Positions 1 through 9,574 of a DNA stretch of 64,000 bases are shown here, in pieces. The stretch's first letter is position 1. Each line of letters opens with the position of its first letter. Origin of the DNA: Mycoplasma seminis (GTDB lineage Bacteria; Bacillota_I; Bacilli_A; Mycoplasmatales; Metamycoplasmataceae); contig NZ_CP132191.1 in the NCBI RefSeq assembly GCF_030718845.1, forward strand, positions 806,001 to 870,000. The letters run 5' to 3'. The position numbers were made by a program, and so were the translations under genes. The notes under the pieces are model-generated. The model did no database searches, was not told the origin of the DNA, and saw only the letters and a program-made list of their open reading frames with translations.

Positions 1-2602
1 CAACATCTTGAAGATTCTTAGTTCCATCTAAAGCATCATAAGCTTGATCAAGTTGACTTTGAGCTTTTTGTAATGCTTCCGCAGTAGAATCATTTGTAAG
101 AACTAATCCATTTGGTTCTTCATTACTAAATAATCCATTTGAAGTATCATATTGATTTTTAAACGCTTGTTTTAAGTCATTTGTAGCATATTTATATTTA
201 TTATCTGTAGCATAGTTTGTGTATTTAGTTAAATCTTCTTTGAATACACCAGCTTGTGTATTTAAGTTTGTAGCTTGTTCTTTGATTTCATTAACTTTAG
301 ATATAGTTATAACTGTAGCAGCATTAATGTCATTAATATATTTAGTTTTAAGTGCACTTGAAAGATTGTTAAGTTTATTAATGTCTGCAGCGGCATTAGT
401 TTTTGCTTCATTTAATTTTTCAATTCCATCTAAAGCGTCATATGCAGCTTTCATTTTTTGGATTTCTTTTGTAAATCGTGCAGGATCAGTAGTTTTTTTA
501 TCTAATTTACATTCAGTATCTGTAAGCTCATATGAAGATTTTACTTCGTTTAATACATCATCAAATTGTTTTTGGTTAGTAGCATTTAAATATTTAGGAT
601 CAGTAGTTTTTAAAGCCACATCTTTTTTGTATTCTGTAACCATTCTCTCAAATGCTTCTGAAACATTAACTATTTCTTTGACTTTATCAGAAAGAGTTGA
701 ACCATTATTAGTATTTTTTATAACATATTGTATAAAATGTTTTTTAACTTCTTCAGTTAAATTATTTAAATTATTAATTGTTTCTTTTGCTGTTTGTAAA
801 TTTTTTTCTCCATTTAAAGCATTAGCTGCGCTTTTTAGAGCATTATATAGCCTTGTAATTCTTACTGTAGCAAAATCCTCAGTATTAGTAACAAGAGATA
901 TTGTATGACTATCTGATACAATTGCATTCGCTGCTCTATAAGCTGTATCATAAGCTTCTTGAAGTTTTGTATCAGCATATTTATAATTATTAGTTTGAGG
1001 TCCTTGTTTGTCTAAAATTAATTTTATAAGTTCTTTAGAAGATTCAAGTTCATATTTAACATTTTTAACAGATCGTAAATCGTTCATTTTAGCTGCTGTT
1101 CAATCTTTTGCTTGGTATTTCAATGCGTTATTATCTTTTTTTCTTAAATAATCTAATGCTGCAGAAACAACGCTTTTGCTTCAAATCTCCTTATCATTAC
1201 CTTTAGGTTTACCAGCATCTTTTATAGTTTGAACTAATTTAGTTTTAGCTTGATATCATTCATTACTAAAGTACATTGTTATATCATCAGTAAATTGATA
1301 TGTTGGAGCATTAACGCTTAAATTATTTTCAATAAAGAAGTTTTCTGTTGAATCTGGATTGTAGTATGTTAATCCGCTTGTTGAGTTTGGTTCAAAACGC
1401 ATACCAGCATCAGCATTATATGAGAAAGCATATTGTTTTGATTTATTTTCATATCCGCTTTCAGTGAATTCTTCAGTAACTTCCGGTTTGCTTCCACCGT
1501 ATAAAAATTCATATTTAAATTTAGGTCTTGCAACTGTTGAAGGAATTGAACTACCATCATTAATGTGGAAGTTTAAATTTGTATTTACAAACACATCTTG
1601 ATATCCAGTTCTTGTATATTTATATCCGGTAAAGTATCTTGGATCACCGCCCATTGGGGCTCAGAATGCAGAGATAAATGCTGCTCCTCCGCCACTTCCT
1701 TTTATTGTGTTTCCTGTTGCTGAATCATATAAATATGCTGAAACATCTTTAGAAACATATTTTCTTGTTTTAAAAGTAATTGTATATTTCGGCATCTTTG
1801 TATTTTGAGTATTAAATTTTGTATAAAATACAATTGCCCTTCCGATTGTATAAAAGTTATTTTTAAATCAGTCTATTGCCGCAGTCTTTTCTGGTAAATT
1901 TAAATTAGCTTTGTCTGAAATAAAATTGAAGGCAGCACCTTTATCCAAGTCAGCTAAACCATTAGAAGTTACAATTTGCTGAATATATGCTCATTCATTA
2001 CCATATTTTATCGGACCTGCTACGTGGTTGCTATCTTTTGAATAAGGATATCCATATGTACCTATTAAATCTTTTGGATTGCCTTTTGGATCATTAGGCT
2101 TATATTTAAATCTCGAAAATACTTCTGAATTATCTAATTCTGAAATTTGCATATTATTAATTCAGTTGCCTTCGTCATTACCGACTGAAATATAAAATGA
2201 GCCAGGTACGAATTCTAAATCAGCAGAAAGTGCAAGCCCCATTGAATAATCAGAAGTTTGTCCAAATTGACCAGCATCAAAGACAACTGTTCAAGTTTGT
2301 TCTTCCGCATTCATAGGTGATACATTTTGTGGTAAGCCTTCAACATTATTTGGTTCACTTATAATAACTGGATTATTTGGAGAAGGTTTATAAGTACTTG
2401 GTGCTCAATTACTTTGAAAACTATTATAAAATGATTCCGGATTTCAATATTGTTGAGAACTTGGTGTTATACTTGTTCCAAAATCTGGTGAAGGAGCTGG
2501 AATATTCTCTTCAGCAGTAGTAGTTGCAGCAACAAGTGGAACTAAAGTTGCAGCTGTTGCTAATCCTGTTGAAATAAGTATTATTTTATTTTTCTTAGAC
2601 AT
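1..2602 (-). CDS. Large secreted surface protein with GA/FIVAR-like modules (3' end outside window)
   Basis: The gene starts at ATG 2602, preceded by AAAGGA, and runs off the left edge, so only about 867 N-terminal residues are visible. Residues 1-30 look like a cleavable signal peptide (lysines, then a hydrophobic run ending VAATTTA) with no lipobox Cys. The N-terminal half is rich in Tyr, Asn and Gly and I do not recognise it. From about residue 560 there are repeated helical modules marked by ANALNGEKNL, AYDALDGIEKL and AYDALDGTKNL, each about 120-160 residues apart. These resemble GA/FIVAR modules of bacterial surface adhesins, including mycoplasma ones. It is likely exported and involved in host-ligand binding; the ligand is unknown. 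TGA codons (for example at 1253-1255) read as Trp keep the frame open. Confidence 0.8.
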
Positions 2603-2688
2603 AACATATCCTTTCAATAATTTATTTATTTTTTAGTCTTAATATATATAAATATATATTAATTCTTGCTTATATTATGTATGCCTAT

Positions 2689-2694
2689 ATTATA
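2689..2694 (-). promoter_or_regulatory. -10 box of the GA-module surface protein
   Basis: A perfect TATAAT on the minus strand lies about 87 bp upstream of ATG 2602. The leader between is almost pure A/T with repeated TATATA. No convincing -35 is visible, as usual in mollicutes. Confidence 0.4.
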
Positions 2695-2749
2695 GAATAT
2701 TTTTTAAAAAACAATAATTTAGCAATAAATGTTATTGATATGCATTTTT

Positions 2750-2774
2750 TTATAAAAAAATAGCCGCTAGGCTA
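2750..2774 (-). terminator. Terminator of the DEDD exonuclease-like gene
   Basis: On the minus strand, the stem TAGCC/GGCTA with loop TAGC is followed directly by a run of seven T. The stop codon of the gene (2772-2774) is the first arm of the hairpin. Confidence 0.65.
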
Positions 2775-3779
2775 CATTTCTTGTTTCTCTTTTTTAGCTT
2801 GTAAAATCTTGTCTTCTGTGCTTTCAATTTTTAAATTTGCTCACATAATAGCTTCTTCTAAAGTAACTATATTATCGGGTAATTCTTTAATGAATTTAAG
2901 TAATAAATTATATTGGGCAATTTTATTTTCAGCCATTTGTTTTAAATCTTCAACTTGAATACTTGGGTTGAATTTTGCTTTTTTATCTACTATCTTTTTG
3001 AAATTAGCTAAAGATTGTTTTTGGTTTTTAAGTAGTGAAGAATGTTTATTAATATCTTGATTTAATCCATCAAGTTTTTTAGATCTTTGCATAATAATGC
3101 TTTGATTTTTATAACAGTAATCAAGCTTTAAAACGTCATCTTTATTATAGTTAATAATATCAGTATCTATTTTTTGAAAATCTTGATCACTAAGTTTTAA
3201 GCCTTTTTTAGGAAGTGCAATTTTGTTAAAATGCAAGAAACGTAAGTAACCTAAAAAAGCTGCAGCAAAGCCTGGATCATTAAAGATATCAATATCTATA
3301 CCAGCTTTTTTACTTTTAATAATTCTTTTAGTTTCAGCAAAATAATGTTGTTCACCATCATGTGGTACAACAGTTTTAAGTGAAAGTGAAATCGGTTTAT
3401 TTCTACGGTATTGTGAAGCATTATAACAAGGAACATTGAATAAATGATTTAGGATTAAATTTTCCATTTGTGGATTCCATCCATAAAATTCAATTTTTTC
3501 ATCAATATTTTTTAAAGTTATTTCTTCTTTAGCTAAAATTGAAAGATCATTTAAGATATTTTGTTTCAATTTAATCACATAATTTTTTGCTTTAAAATTT
3601 TTAAAAGACATTAAAGAAGATTTAATTAAGAAAGCATTTTTTGAATCATTATTTTTATACATTCCTACTGTATAACAGTAAGGAAGGAAAGGAACATCTA
3701 TTTTACGAGGTATTCTTTTTAAAAAGTTATTTGTAATTGCTTCAAAGTCAATGAATACTTTGATTTTTTTCTTTTCCAT
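2772..3779 (-). CDS. DEDD-type 3'-5' exonuclease-like protein (DUF2779-like)
   Basis: 335 residues. The N-terminus carries FIDFEAI (Asp and Glu of an exonuclease I motif), the middle has FYGWNPQMEN (motif II-like), and the C-terminal third has INYNKDDVLK (motif III-like YxxxD). This order fits RNase H-fold DEDD exonucleases, as in the DUF2779 proteins common in mollicutes; that assignment is inference. The last 60 residues are Lys/Glu-rich and probably coiled. One TGA (Trp) follows Met312, so a standard-code reading would wrongly end it early. The gene lies 9 bp downstream of tpiA on the same strand and may be cotranscribed. The substrate cannot be told from sequence. Confidence 0.6.
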
Positions 3780-3788
3780 GCTTTTCTC

Positions 3789-4535
3789 CTAATTTTTAGC
3801 TTGATAAACTTTTTTGATTATTTCAAAAAATCTTTCACTATCCAGTGCTGCTTTTCCGATTAAAAATCCATCAATATCATCTTTATTAATTAACTTAGTA
3901 ACATTTTCCTCAGTTACACTTCCACCATATAAAATACGGCATTTTTTATTAACTAAACTGCGGATAAATTTAGATACCTCTTGTGCTTGACAACTTGAAG
4001 CACATTTCCCTGTTCCAGTAGCTCAAATTGGTTCATAAGCAATTACATACTTATCAGCTGGTAAATCTTTAGTTGATTCAAGTACTTGAGCTTTAATTAC
4101 TTCATTAGTTAAACCTTGTTCAAATTGTTGTAAGTCTTCACCAACACAAATAATTGGAATAATACCTTGTGAAATTAGTGCTTTAGCTTTTGCATTTACT
4201 TTTGCATTAGTTTCACCATGATATATTCTACGTTCATTGTGTCCAACTATTCCATACTTAACATCTAAATCCTTTAGCATTTGTGCACTAATATCTCCAG
4301 TAAATGATCCACATGAATTACTTGAAACATTTTGAGACACTAACACAAAATGATCTAAATTTAAATTAGCAAAAGCTGGTAGAGCAATATAAGGCGCTGC
4401 AATTCCAAAATAAATATTATCTTGAAAGATTTTTTCATTAGTTAGATAAAAATCCTTAATTTTCTCAATGTAACCTTTACATTGAGAATAGGTTGTATTC
4501 ATTTTTCAGTTACCAATTATTAAAATTTTATTCAT
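3789..4535 (-). CDS. tpiA: Triosephosphate isomerase
   Basis: 248 residues, normal for the family. It interconverts dihydroxyacetone phosphate and glyceraldehyde-3-phosphate in glycolysis, the main energy route of most mycoplasmas. Visible motifs are GNWKMN near the start (active-site Lys), GHNERR (catalytic His), AYEPIWATGTGK (catalytic Glu and loop 6) and YGGSV near the C-terminus (phosphate binding). ATG 4535 is preceded by AGAGGTAGCG, a good ribosome binding site. It diverges from recU across a 108 bp spacer. Confidence 0.97.
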
Positions 4536-4643
4536 CGCTACCTCTTTTATATAATTGTATATTTTTTATGATAAAACTAAACATATAAGCTGAAAAATAA
4601 AACTTTTTTTCAGTTCACCATAAGATTTTTTCATATAAATAAT

Positions 4644-5126
4644 ATGAGTAGTAAAAATCGTGGAATGTTTCTAGAAAGTGTAATTAATCAAAGTATTAAA
4701 TATTATTGAGAAAACAATATTGCTTTTATTGAGAAAAAAGCAGTTCCTACTTCTTTTAGCGATTTAAAAAATATCTCGCACAATAAATTTAAAGCTTCGA
4801 TTACTTTACTTAAATCTACAGTGGATTACATTGGGATGTATCAAGGTAAATTTGTAGCTTTTGAAGCTAAAAGCACTAATGAAAAAAGCTTAGATTTGTC
4901 TAATTTTCGCTTGCATCAATTGCAATATCTTAGTTTAATAAATTCACAAGGTGGAATTGCTTTTGTCATAGTATATTTTTCACTTTATAATGAATTTTAT
5001 AAAATAAGTGTCGATTTCTTAAATCAAGAGTTTAAAAGTAAAAAGTCAATTTCATATGAAAAAATAAAGAAAAACTCAAGTTTTTTAAATCTTGAGTTTC
5101 CTGGCTTATTAACTATTTTTTCTTAA
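4644..5126 (+). CDS. recU: Holliday junction resolvase RecU
   Basis: 160 residues, close to other mycoplasma RecU proteins and shorter than B. subtilis RecU. It starts MSSKNRGMFLE (RecU N-terminal signature) and contains STVDYIGMYQGK and VAFEAKST, the metal-binding D...ExK nuclease core. It resolves four-way junctions in recombination with RuvAB. There is no Shine-Dalgarno upstream; a TATAAA lies 4 bp before ATG, so translation may be leaderless. Its stop codon TAA overlaps the stop of the convergent HU gene within TTAA at 5123-5126. Confidence 0.88.
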
Positions 5127-5419
5127 GCTTTAAAATCAACTAAGTCACGTAAGTATTTTGATGGTGTATATTTAACAACACGTCTTTGTGGAACTTCGAT
5201 GTAATCAGGTTCGTCAGCTGTTTTCTTGAATTTGTTAGACATTGTTCTAGCAGGTTTTACAACTGTTGAGAAAATCCCTAAGTGTGATAATCTAACTTTT
5301 TCTTCCATGATTAATTGTTCTTTAAGAACAAACACCATTGCATCAAATACTTTTTCTACATCTTTTGGTGTGAATTCTGAACGTTCAGCAACTTCGTTAA
5401 TGTATTCTTTTTTTGTCAT
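5123..5419 (-). CDS. hup: HU-family DNA-binding protein
   Basis: 98 residues with the HU/IHF layout: helical N-terminus (MTKKEYINEVAERS), LSHLGIFSTVVKPARTM (the GxF region into the beta arm) and a C-terminal helix YLRDLV. The usual GRNP-type arm tip reads differently (QRRVVKYTPS), typical of mycoplasma HU. It compacts the chromosome and supports replication and recombination. ATG 5419 has an AGAGGAAA site. Its end overlaps recU by 4 bp, tail to tail. Confidence 0.93.
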   Translation of the reverse strand: MTKKEYINEVAERSEFTPKDVEKVFDAMVFVLKEQLIMEEKVRLSHLGIFSTVVKPARTMSNKFKKTADEPDYIEVPQRRVVKYTPSKYLRDLVDFKA

Positions 5420-5505
5420 TTTTTTCCTCTCGTAGGCTTATATTTTATGTTGTTTATATCTATATTATAGAACAAAAAGAAAAAAATAGTAAATAAATTT
5501 TTTAT

Positions 5506-5528
5506 TGTGGAAATTTTCCACATTTTTT
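5506..5528. repeat. Inverted repeat TGTGGAAA-T-TTTCCACA with T-run
   Basis: A near-perfect 17 bp palindrome followed on the plus strand by TTTTTT. It sits in the spacer between the HU promoter region and tRNA-Ser. No plus-strand gene ends nearby, so its role is unclear: a distal terminator for recU read-through, or a protein-binding site. Confidence 0.4.
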
Positions 5529-5581
5529 CATATTGATAAAATTTAGTTTTTTAGATATATTACTGAATGAAAAAATGTCAA

Positions 5582-5602
5582 TAAAAAAACTAGTTGCCTA
5601 GT
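5582..5602 (-). terminator. Terminator of tRNA-Ser
   Basis: On the minus strand ACTAG-GCAA-CTAG is followed by six T, 13 bp beyond the tRNA CCA end. Confidence 0.6.
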
Positions 5603-5614
5603 ATTTATTTTCAA

Positions 5615-5705
5615 TGGCGGGACAGAGAGGATTTGAACCTCCGCGGGAGTTGCCTCCCCTATAGTCTTAGCAGGACCACCTCTTCAGCCTCTTGAGTACT
5701 GCCCC
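5615..5705 (-). tRNA. tRNA-Ser (anticodon GCU)
   Basis: 91 nt including an encoded CCA. Acceptor GGGGCAG pairs with CTGTCCC, with discriminator G. The anticodon arm is TGGTC/GACTA with loop CTGCTAA, so the anticodon is GCU (serine AGC/AGU). The long variable arm GGGGAGG/CTCCCG and the T arm GGAGG-TTCAAAT-CCTCT are clear. The long variable arm confirms class II (Ser). Confidence 0.96.
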
Positions 5706-5766
5706 ATAATTTGTATATATTATATAAGATATTCGTGATTTTTAAACAGCTTTTTTAAAAAATATA

Positions 5767-5796
5767 ATAAAAAGCATCAGCAATAATAGCTAATGC
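5767..5796 (-). terminator. Terminator of the restriction-modification operon
   Basis: On the minus strand GCATTAG/CTGATGC (one G-T pair, 9 nt loop) is followed by TTTTTATT, 13 bp after the endonuclease stop. Confidence 0.6.
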
Positions 5797-5808
5797 CTAT
5801 AAAGATAT

Positions 5809-7077
5809 CTAAATTTTTTCTACATCTATGTAATAGAAGTCTAATAATCTTTCTTTTGTGACAAAAGTTCAATTATTCATTGTGAGATAATTTAATAATT
5901 CATCAGTATAACTAGAAATTTGTTCACTTGTACCAAAAGTCAATAATCTATGACAAGTAGCACATAATGGTATTACATTTTCAGGCGAATCAACATTTTT
6001 TCCATTCTGTGAGCAATATAAATCAGCTGCTGAAAAGGGTAAAATATGATGTCCCTCTAAATAAATTGAATTATCTCTTTTTCTAAAAGTATCATGATGA
6101 ATATAAAATTGTTCACCATTATTAAATACTGAAAATACTTTATTTTTAAAATAACATTCTTTAGCAGTTCCTAATACATACTTTTTAACAATTGCACTTC
6201 TAGCATTTTTTTCTTTAGAAGGCTTAATAATAATATTTTCATTTGCTTCATAAAATAAATTATGATTAATATCAATAGATGATAAATACTTATTAATAAT
6301 ATTTTCATATTCAGGGTTTAAAGTGATGTTTTTACCATCATTAAGTAAAAGTCCCATTGCAACAAACGATTGTATGCATCATGCTTTAAATTTATCACGA
6401 GCATTATCTTTCAATTCATTTAAACTATGGTTATCAGAAGATACTATAATATCATTTTCAAAGTATTCAATAAAATCATGATAAGAAACAATATCAATCA
6501 GTTTATTCTTAATAAAATCAACACTTAAAGTTTTTTTATTTTCTAGTAATACAAAAAGTATTCTAAAAGGATAAAGATGTAAGTTTATTGTTGTATCATA
6601 CAATGCATTTGAAGGATATTTTACCTCTAATAATAATCTGCAAAATATATCAATCAACTTGTAATTTAATTTAGGCTCATTTGTTTGAATATATTCTTTT
6701 CAGTTAGAAAAGAAGTCTATTCCATCAAATGTAATTCTTATATATTTTTTGTCCTCTTCTTCGTATACTTGGAGTAATTTATAGAAAACTAATGATTTAA
6801 CTAAATGACTATTAGTTGTTTTAGTTTCGTAATCAAAAGGCATTTTATCTAAGATGTAGTTAAATAATATTTTTCTAGTGGTTTCATTGTATTTAATCTT
6901 TTTTTCTTTATTATTGAAAAAATATTCTAATGCATAATACGAAAAGAAATTACAAATATTATTTACTGTTTTATTTACTTGTATTGGGACAATATATTGT
7001 AGTGGTGCATCAAAGACTCTTTTATTACCAGGAGCTCTTCAAAATTGATTATTTAATCTTTTCAAGACTATCTGCAT
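5809..7077 (-). CDS. HNH restriction endonuclease (type II R-M)
   Basis: 422 residues, read through several TGA(Trp) codons. The C-terminal third carries an HNH nuclease motif: EGHHILPF (His343-His344), then ENVIPLCATCHR (Asn367, His376). I do not recognise residues 1-240, which probably carry DNA recognition. It starts at ATG 7077, inside the 3' end of the methyltransferase gene (29 bp overlap), with AAGGA just upstream, so translation is probably coupled to the methyltransferase. The context makes it the cognate restriction enzyme. The recognition sequence cannot be deduced. A non-restrictive HNH role is the alternative. Confidence 0.75.
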
Positions 7078-8116
7078 TTCCTTTTAAAAATAAATAAAAG
7101 ATCTTTGGTGGAACTGACTCACCCATAACTTCACGCACTAAGTTTTCAGAAGCTCATTCAGGGACTTCGAATGTATCATCTAGTCCATTCAATAAGAAAA
7201 TTTCCTTAAGAGTAAGTACTCTAGCATCACTATATGTTCCATCCTCTAATAAACGACCAGGATGAACATTGTTTTGGCTTGAAATAGAACCATTAGCCAT
7301 AGTTATAGTTGGAGCAGGCTTATCTCATTCCATTCTTTTATATGTTGTAGAAAAGCCTTTTATTTTATCCCCATTAGGTTTTTGTGGGTAATAAACTTCG
7401 TTTTCCATCGCACTTTTACCGGTAGGAGTATGTTTCATTCAAGTGATTTGTCTTTCACTGTGCTTTTTTGCATAATGATATTTAATATCAGAATAACAAC
7501 CTGCTTCTAATGAAGGTAGAAACTCAATAGCATCTCTAACTGTTTTTGCTTTTGTTGGCTCAGGCATTTGAAATTCTTCATCACTCATTACAACTAATGC
7601 TCTTTTTCTTTCTTGTGGTGTATCAAAATCTTTTGCATTCACAGTGTAAAAATTAATATTTTTATAATATGGTTTAAGCTCTTTTAATATGTAATCAGTG
7701 ATCAATATAAATTCTCCATTAACAAATATTTTTGTTTTATAAAGTTGAGCTACATTTTCAATTAAAACTAATTTAGGGTGAGTCAATTTTATGAATTCAA
7801 TAACATTTGTAATCAATAAATTTCTAATATCATTTGGATCGTTCTTTCCGGCAACACTCATACCTTGACATGGAGGAGTTGCGATCAAAATATTGTTCCC
7901 TAATTCTTTATGTAATTTAATTAATTTATTAAATATTTCTGGATTAGTAATATCCCCTGAAATAGAGTTACATTTAGGATATAGAAATGAATGAAAGTCA
8001 GATCTCTTCTTTAACAATTCATTTGATAATGTAACATCCAATCCAATTTTATCTAGATAAAAAGTCCCTATTCCAGCACTTGAGAATAGCGAAGTTACTC
8101 CAGCTCTTTTTTTCAT
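7049..8116 (-). CDS. DNA cytosine-C5 methyltransferase
   Basis: 355 residues. Motif I is SLFSSAGIG (SAM binding), motif IV is TPPCQGMS with catalytic Cys83, motif VI is IENV (Glu120), and motif VIII is QERKR. Motifs IX/X are in the C-terminal part ([33 protein letters not shown]). It transfers a methyl group to C5 of cytosine in the site cut by the partner HNH enzyme. ATG 8116 has a strong AGGAGG. A TATAAT at 8153-8158 (minus) is a likely -10. The pair lies between tRNA-Ser and obg, a typical insertion spot for accessory genes. Confidence 0.93.
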
Positions 8117-8152
8117 ATATTCCTCCTAGTTTTTATTATTTAATTTTATCCT

Positions 8153-8158
8153 ATTATA
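8153..8158 (-). promoter_or_regulatory. -10 box of the R-M operon
   Basis: TATAAT on the minus strand, 36 bp upstream of the methyltransferase ATG. No clear -35 is visible. Confidence 0.4.
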
Positions 8159-8220
8159 TATATAAAATAACAATACACATAGACACTTTTAGGACTAAAT
8201 GTATTGTTTGTACAGTTTTA

Positions 8221-9489
8221 TTAATTATTTTCATCAGTTCATTCAAATTGGAATCCGTAAATTGAAACAGTATCACCAATTTCAATTCCCATACGAACTA
8301 GTTCTTCTCAAACACCCATTTTCTTAAGGATGTTATTGAAACGAACTAAGTTATCAAATGTATTAATTGGAATACGGTTGTATAATTCTTCAACTTTTTT
8401 ACCTTCAACTTCAAAATATCCTTTGTATGGGTTTTTGATAACAAAATCAGGTTCATATTCGATTACTGTTTCTTCTTCATCATCTTCTTCAATTGCTTGC
8501 ATATCATGTTTAGAAATCATGTCTCATAATTTAGCTTTAACTTGTTCTAAGTTTTCATGGAAGATAGCTGAAATTTTAACTACTTCAACATCTGGATATT
8601 TAGCTTTAAATTCTTGATAATGTTGTTCAAAGCATTCTAAATCTGATTTATTAGCAATAACAAGTTGTGGTTTATGTTCAAGTTTTAAATTGTATGATTT
8701 AAGTTCATTATTAATAGTTTCAAAGTCCTCAATTGGATTTTTTTCTTCTGAACCAAAGTCAATAATATGTGCAATTACTCTACAACGTTCGATATGTTTA
8801 AGGAATTGGATTCCAAGCCCTTTCCCAAGAGAAGCTCCTTTAATAAGACCAGGTAAATCTGCTACTGTAAAGGAATCATCGTGGAATTTAACCATACCAA
8901 GTTGTGGAACTAGTGTGGTGAATTCATAATCTGCTACTTTTGCTTTAGCATTAGAAATAGCATTTAAAAATGTTGATTTACCAGCTGATGGTTTACCTAC
9001 AACACCAACATCACTAAGAATTTTAAGTACTATATGTGCTTCAAACTTTTCTCCAGGCATACCATTTTCACTAATTCTAGGCGCAGTGTTTTTAGCAGTT
9101 TTAAATTTAGTATTTCCTCTACCACCTTTTCCACCTTTAGCAATTAAATATGGAACATTAGCTTCAATAACATCAGCTATAAGTTTTTTACCATTATATA
9201 CTAATGTCCCTACAGGTACACGGATAAAAGTGTCTTCTGCATTAGCACCATAAAGATTTTTAGGTCCACCTTTAACCCCATCTTTAGCTACAATATGTTT
9301 ATTTTTATAAAAGGCTAAAAGAGTGTTTTTTCCATGGTCACCAATGAAATAAACATTTCCACCTCTTCCACCATCTCCACCATCTGGTCCACCTTTATCA
9401 ACGTGGGCTTCACGACGGAATGAAACCATTCCATCTCCACCTTTTCCGGCTTGGATACTTACATAAACTTCATCTATAAATTTAGCCAT
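8221..9489 (-). CDS. obg: GTPase Obg (CgtA)
   Basis: 422 residues, full length. The Gly-rich Obg fold ([23 protein letters not shown]) is followed by a G domain with GKPSAGKST (G1) at about 165, VADLPGLI (G3) and ANKSD (G4). A C-terminal OCT domain (about 345-422) lies beyond a TGA(Trp) codon that would split the gene under the standard code. It acts in late 50S ribosome maturation and stress signalling. ATG 9489 has AAGGAG. The gene stands alone, with terminator-like structures on both sides. Confidence 0.96.
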
Positions 9490-9536
9490 ATTTACTCCTT
9501 ATATGTATATTTTAATTATATTATTTTTATTAATAT

Positions 9537-9561
9537 AAAAACAGCTTTAAAAGCTGTTTTT
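9537..9561 (-). terminator. Terminator of secDF
   Basis: AAAAACAGCTT-TAA-AAGCTGTTTTT, an 11 bp stem with flanking A and T runs, so it can work in both directions. It lies 13 bp after the secDF stop. Confidence 0.75.
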
Positions 9562-9574
9562 AATAAAACTTCTT

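Noticed and set aside
219-908. Plus-strand 229-codon open frame opposite the surface protein
   Set aside because: A mirror of the repeat-coding strand: Ser/Phe/Leu-rich composition, no ribosome site, and the minus frame is continuous with signal peptide and modules.
5506-5522. TTTTCCACA/TGTGGAAAA palindromes, here and near 20103 and 48141, as DnaA boxes and a replication origin
   Set aside because: Only isolated copies, mostly within hairpin-plus-T-run terminators. No dnaA or dnaN gene and no box cluster in the window.
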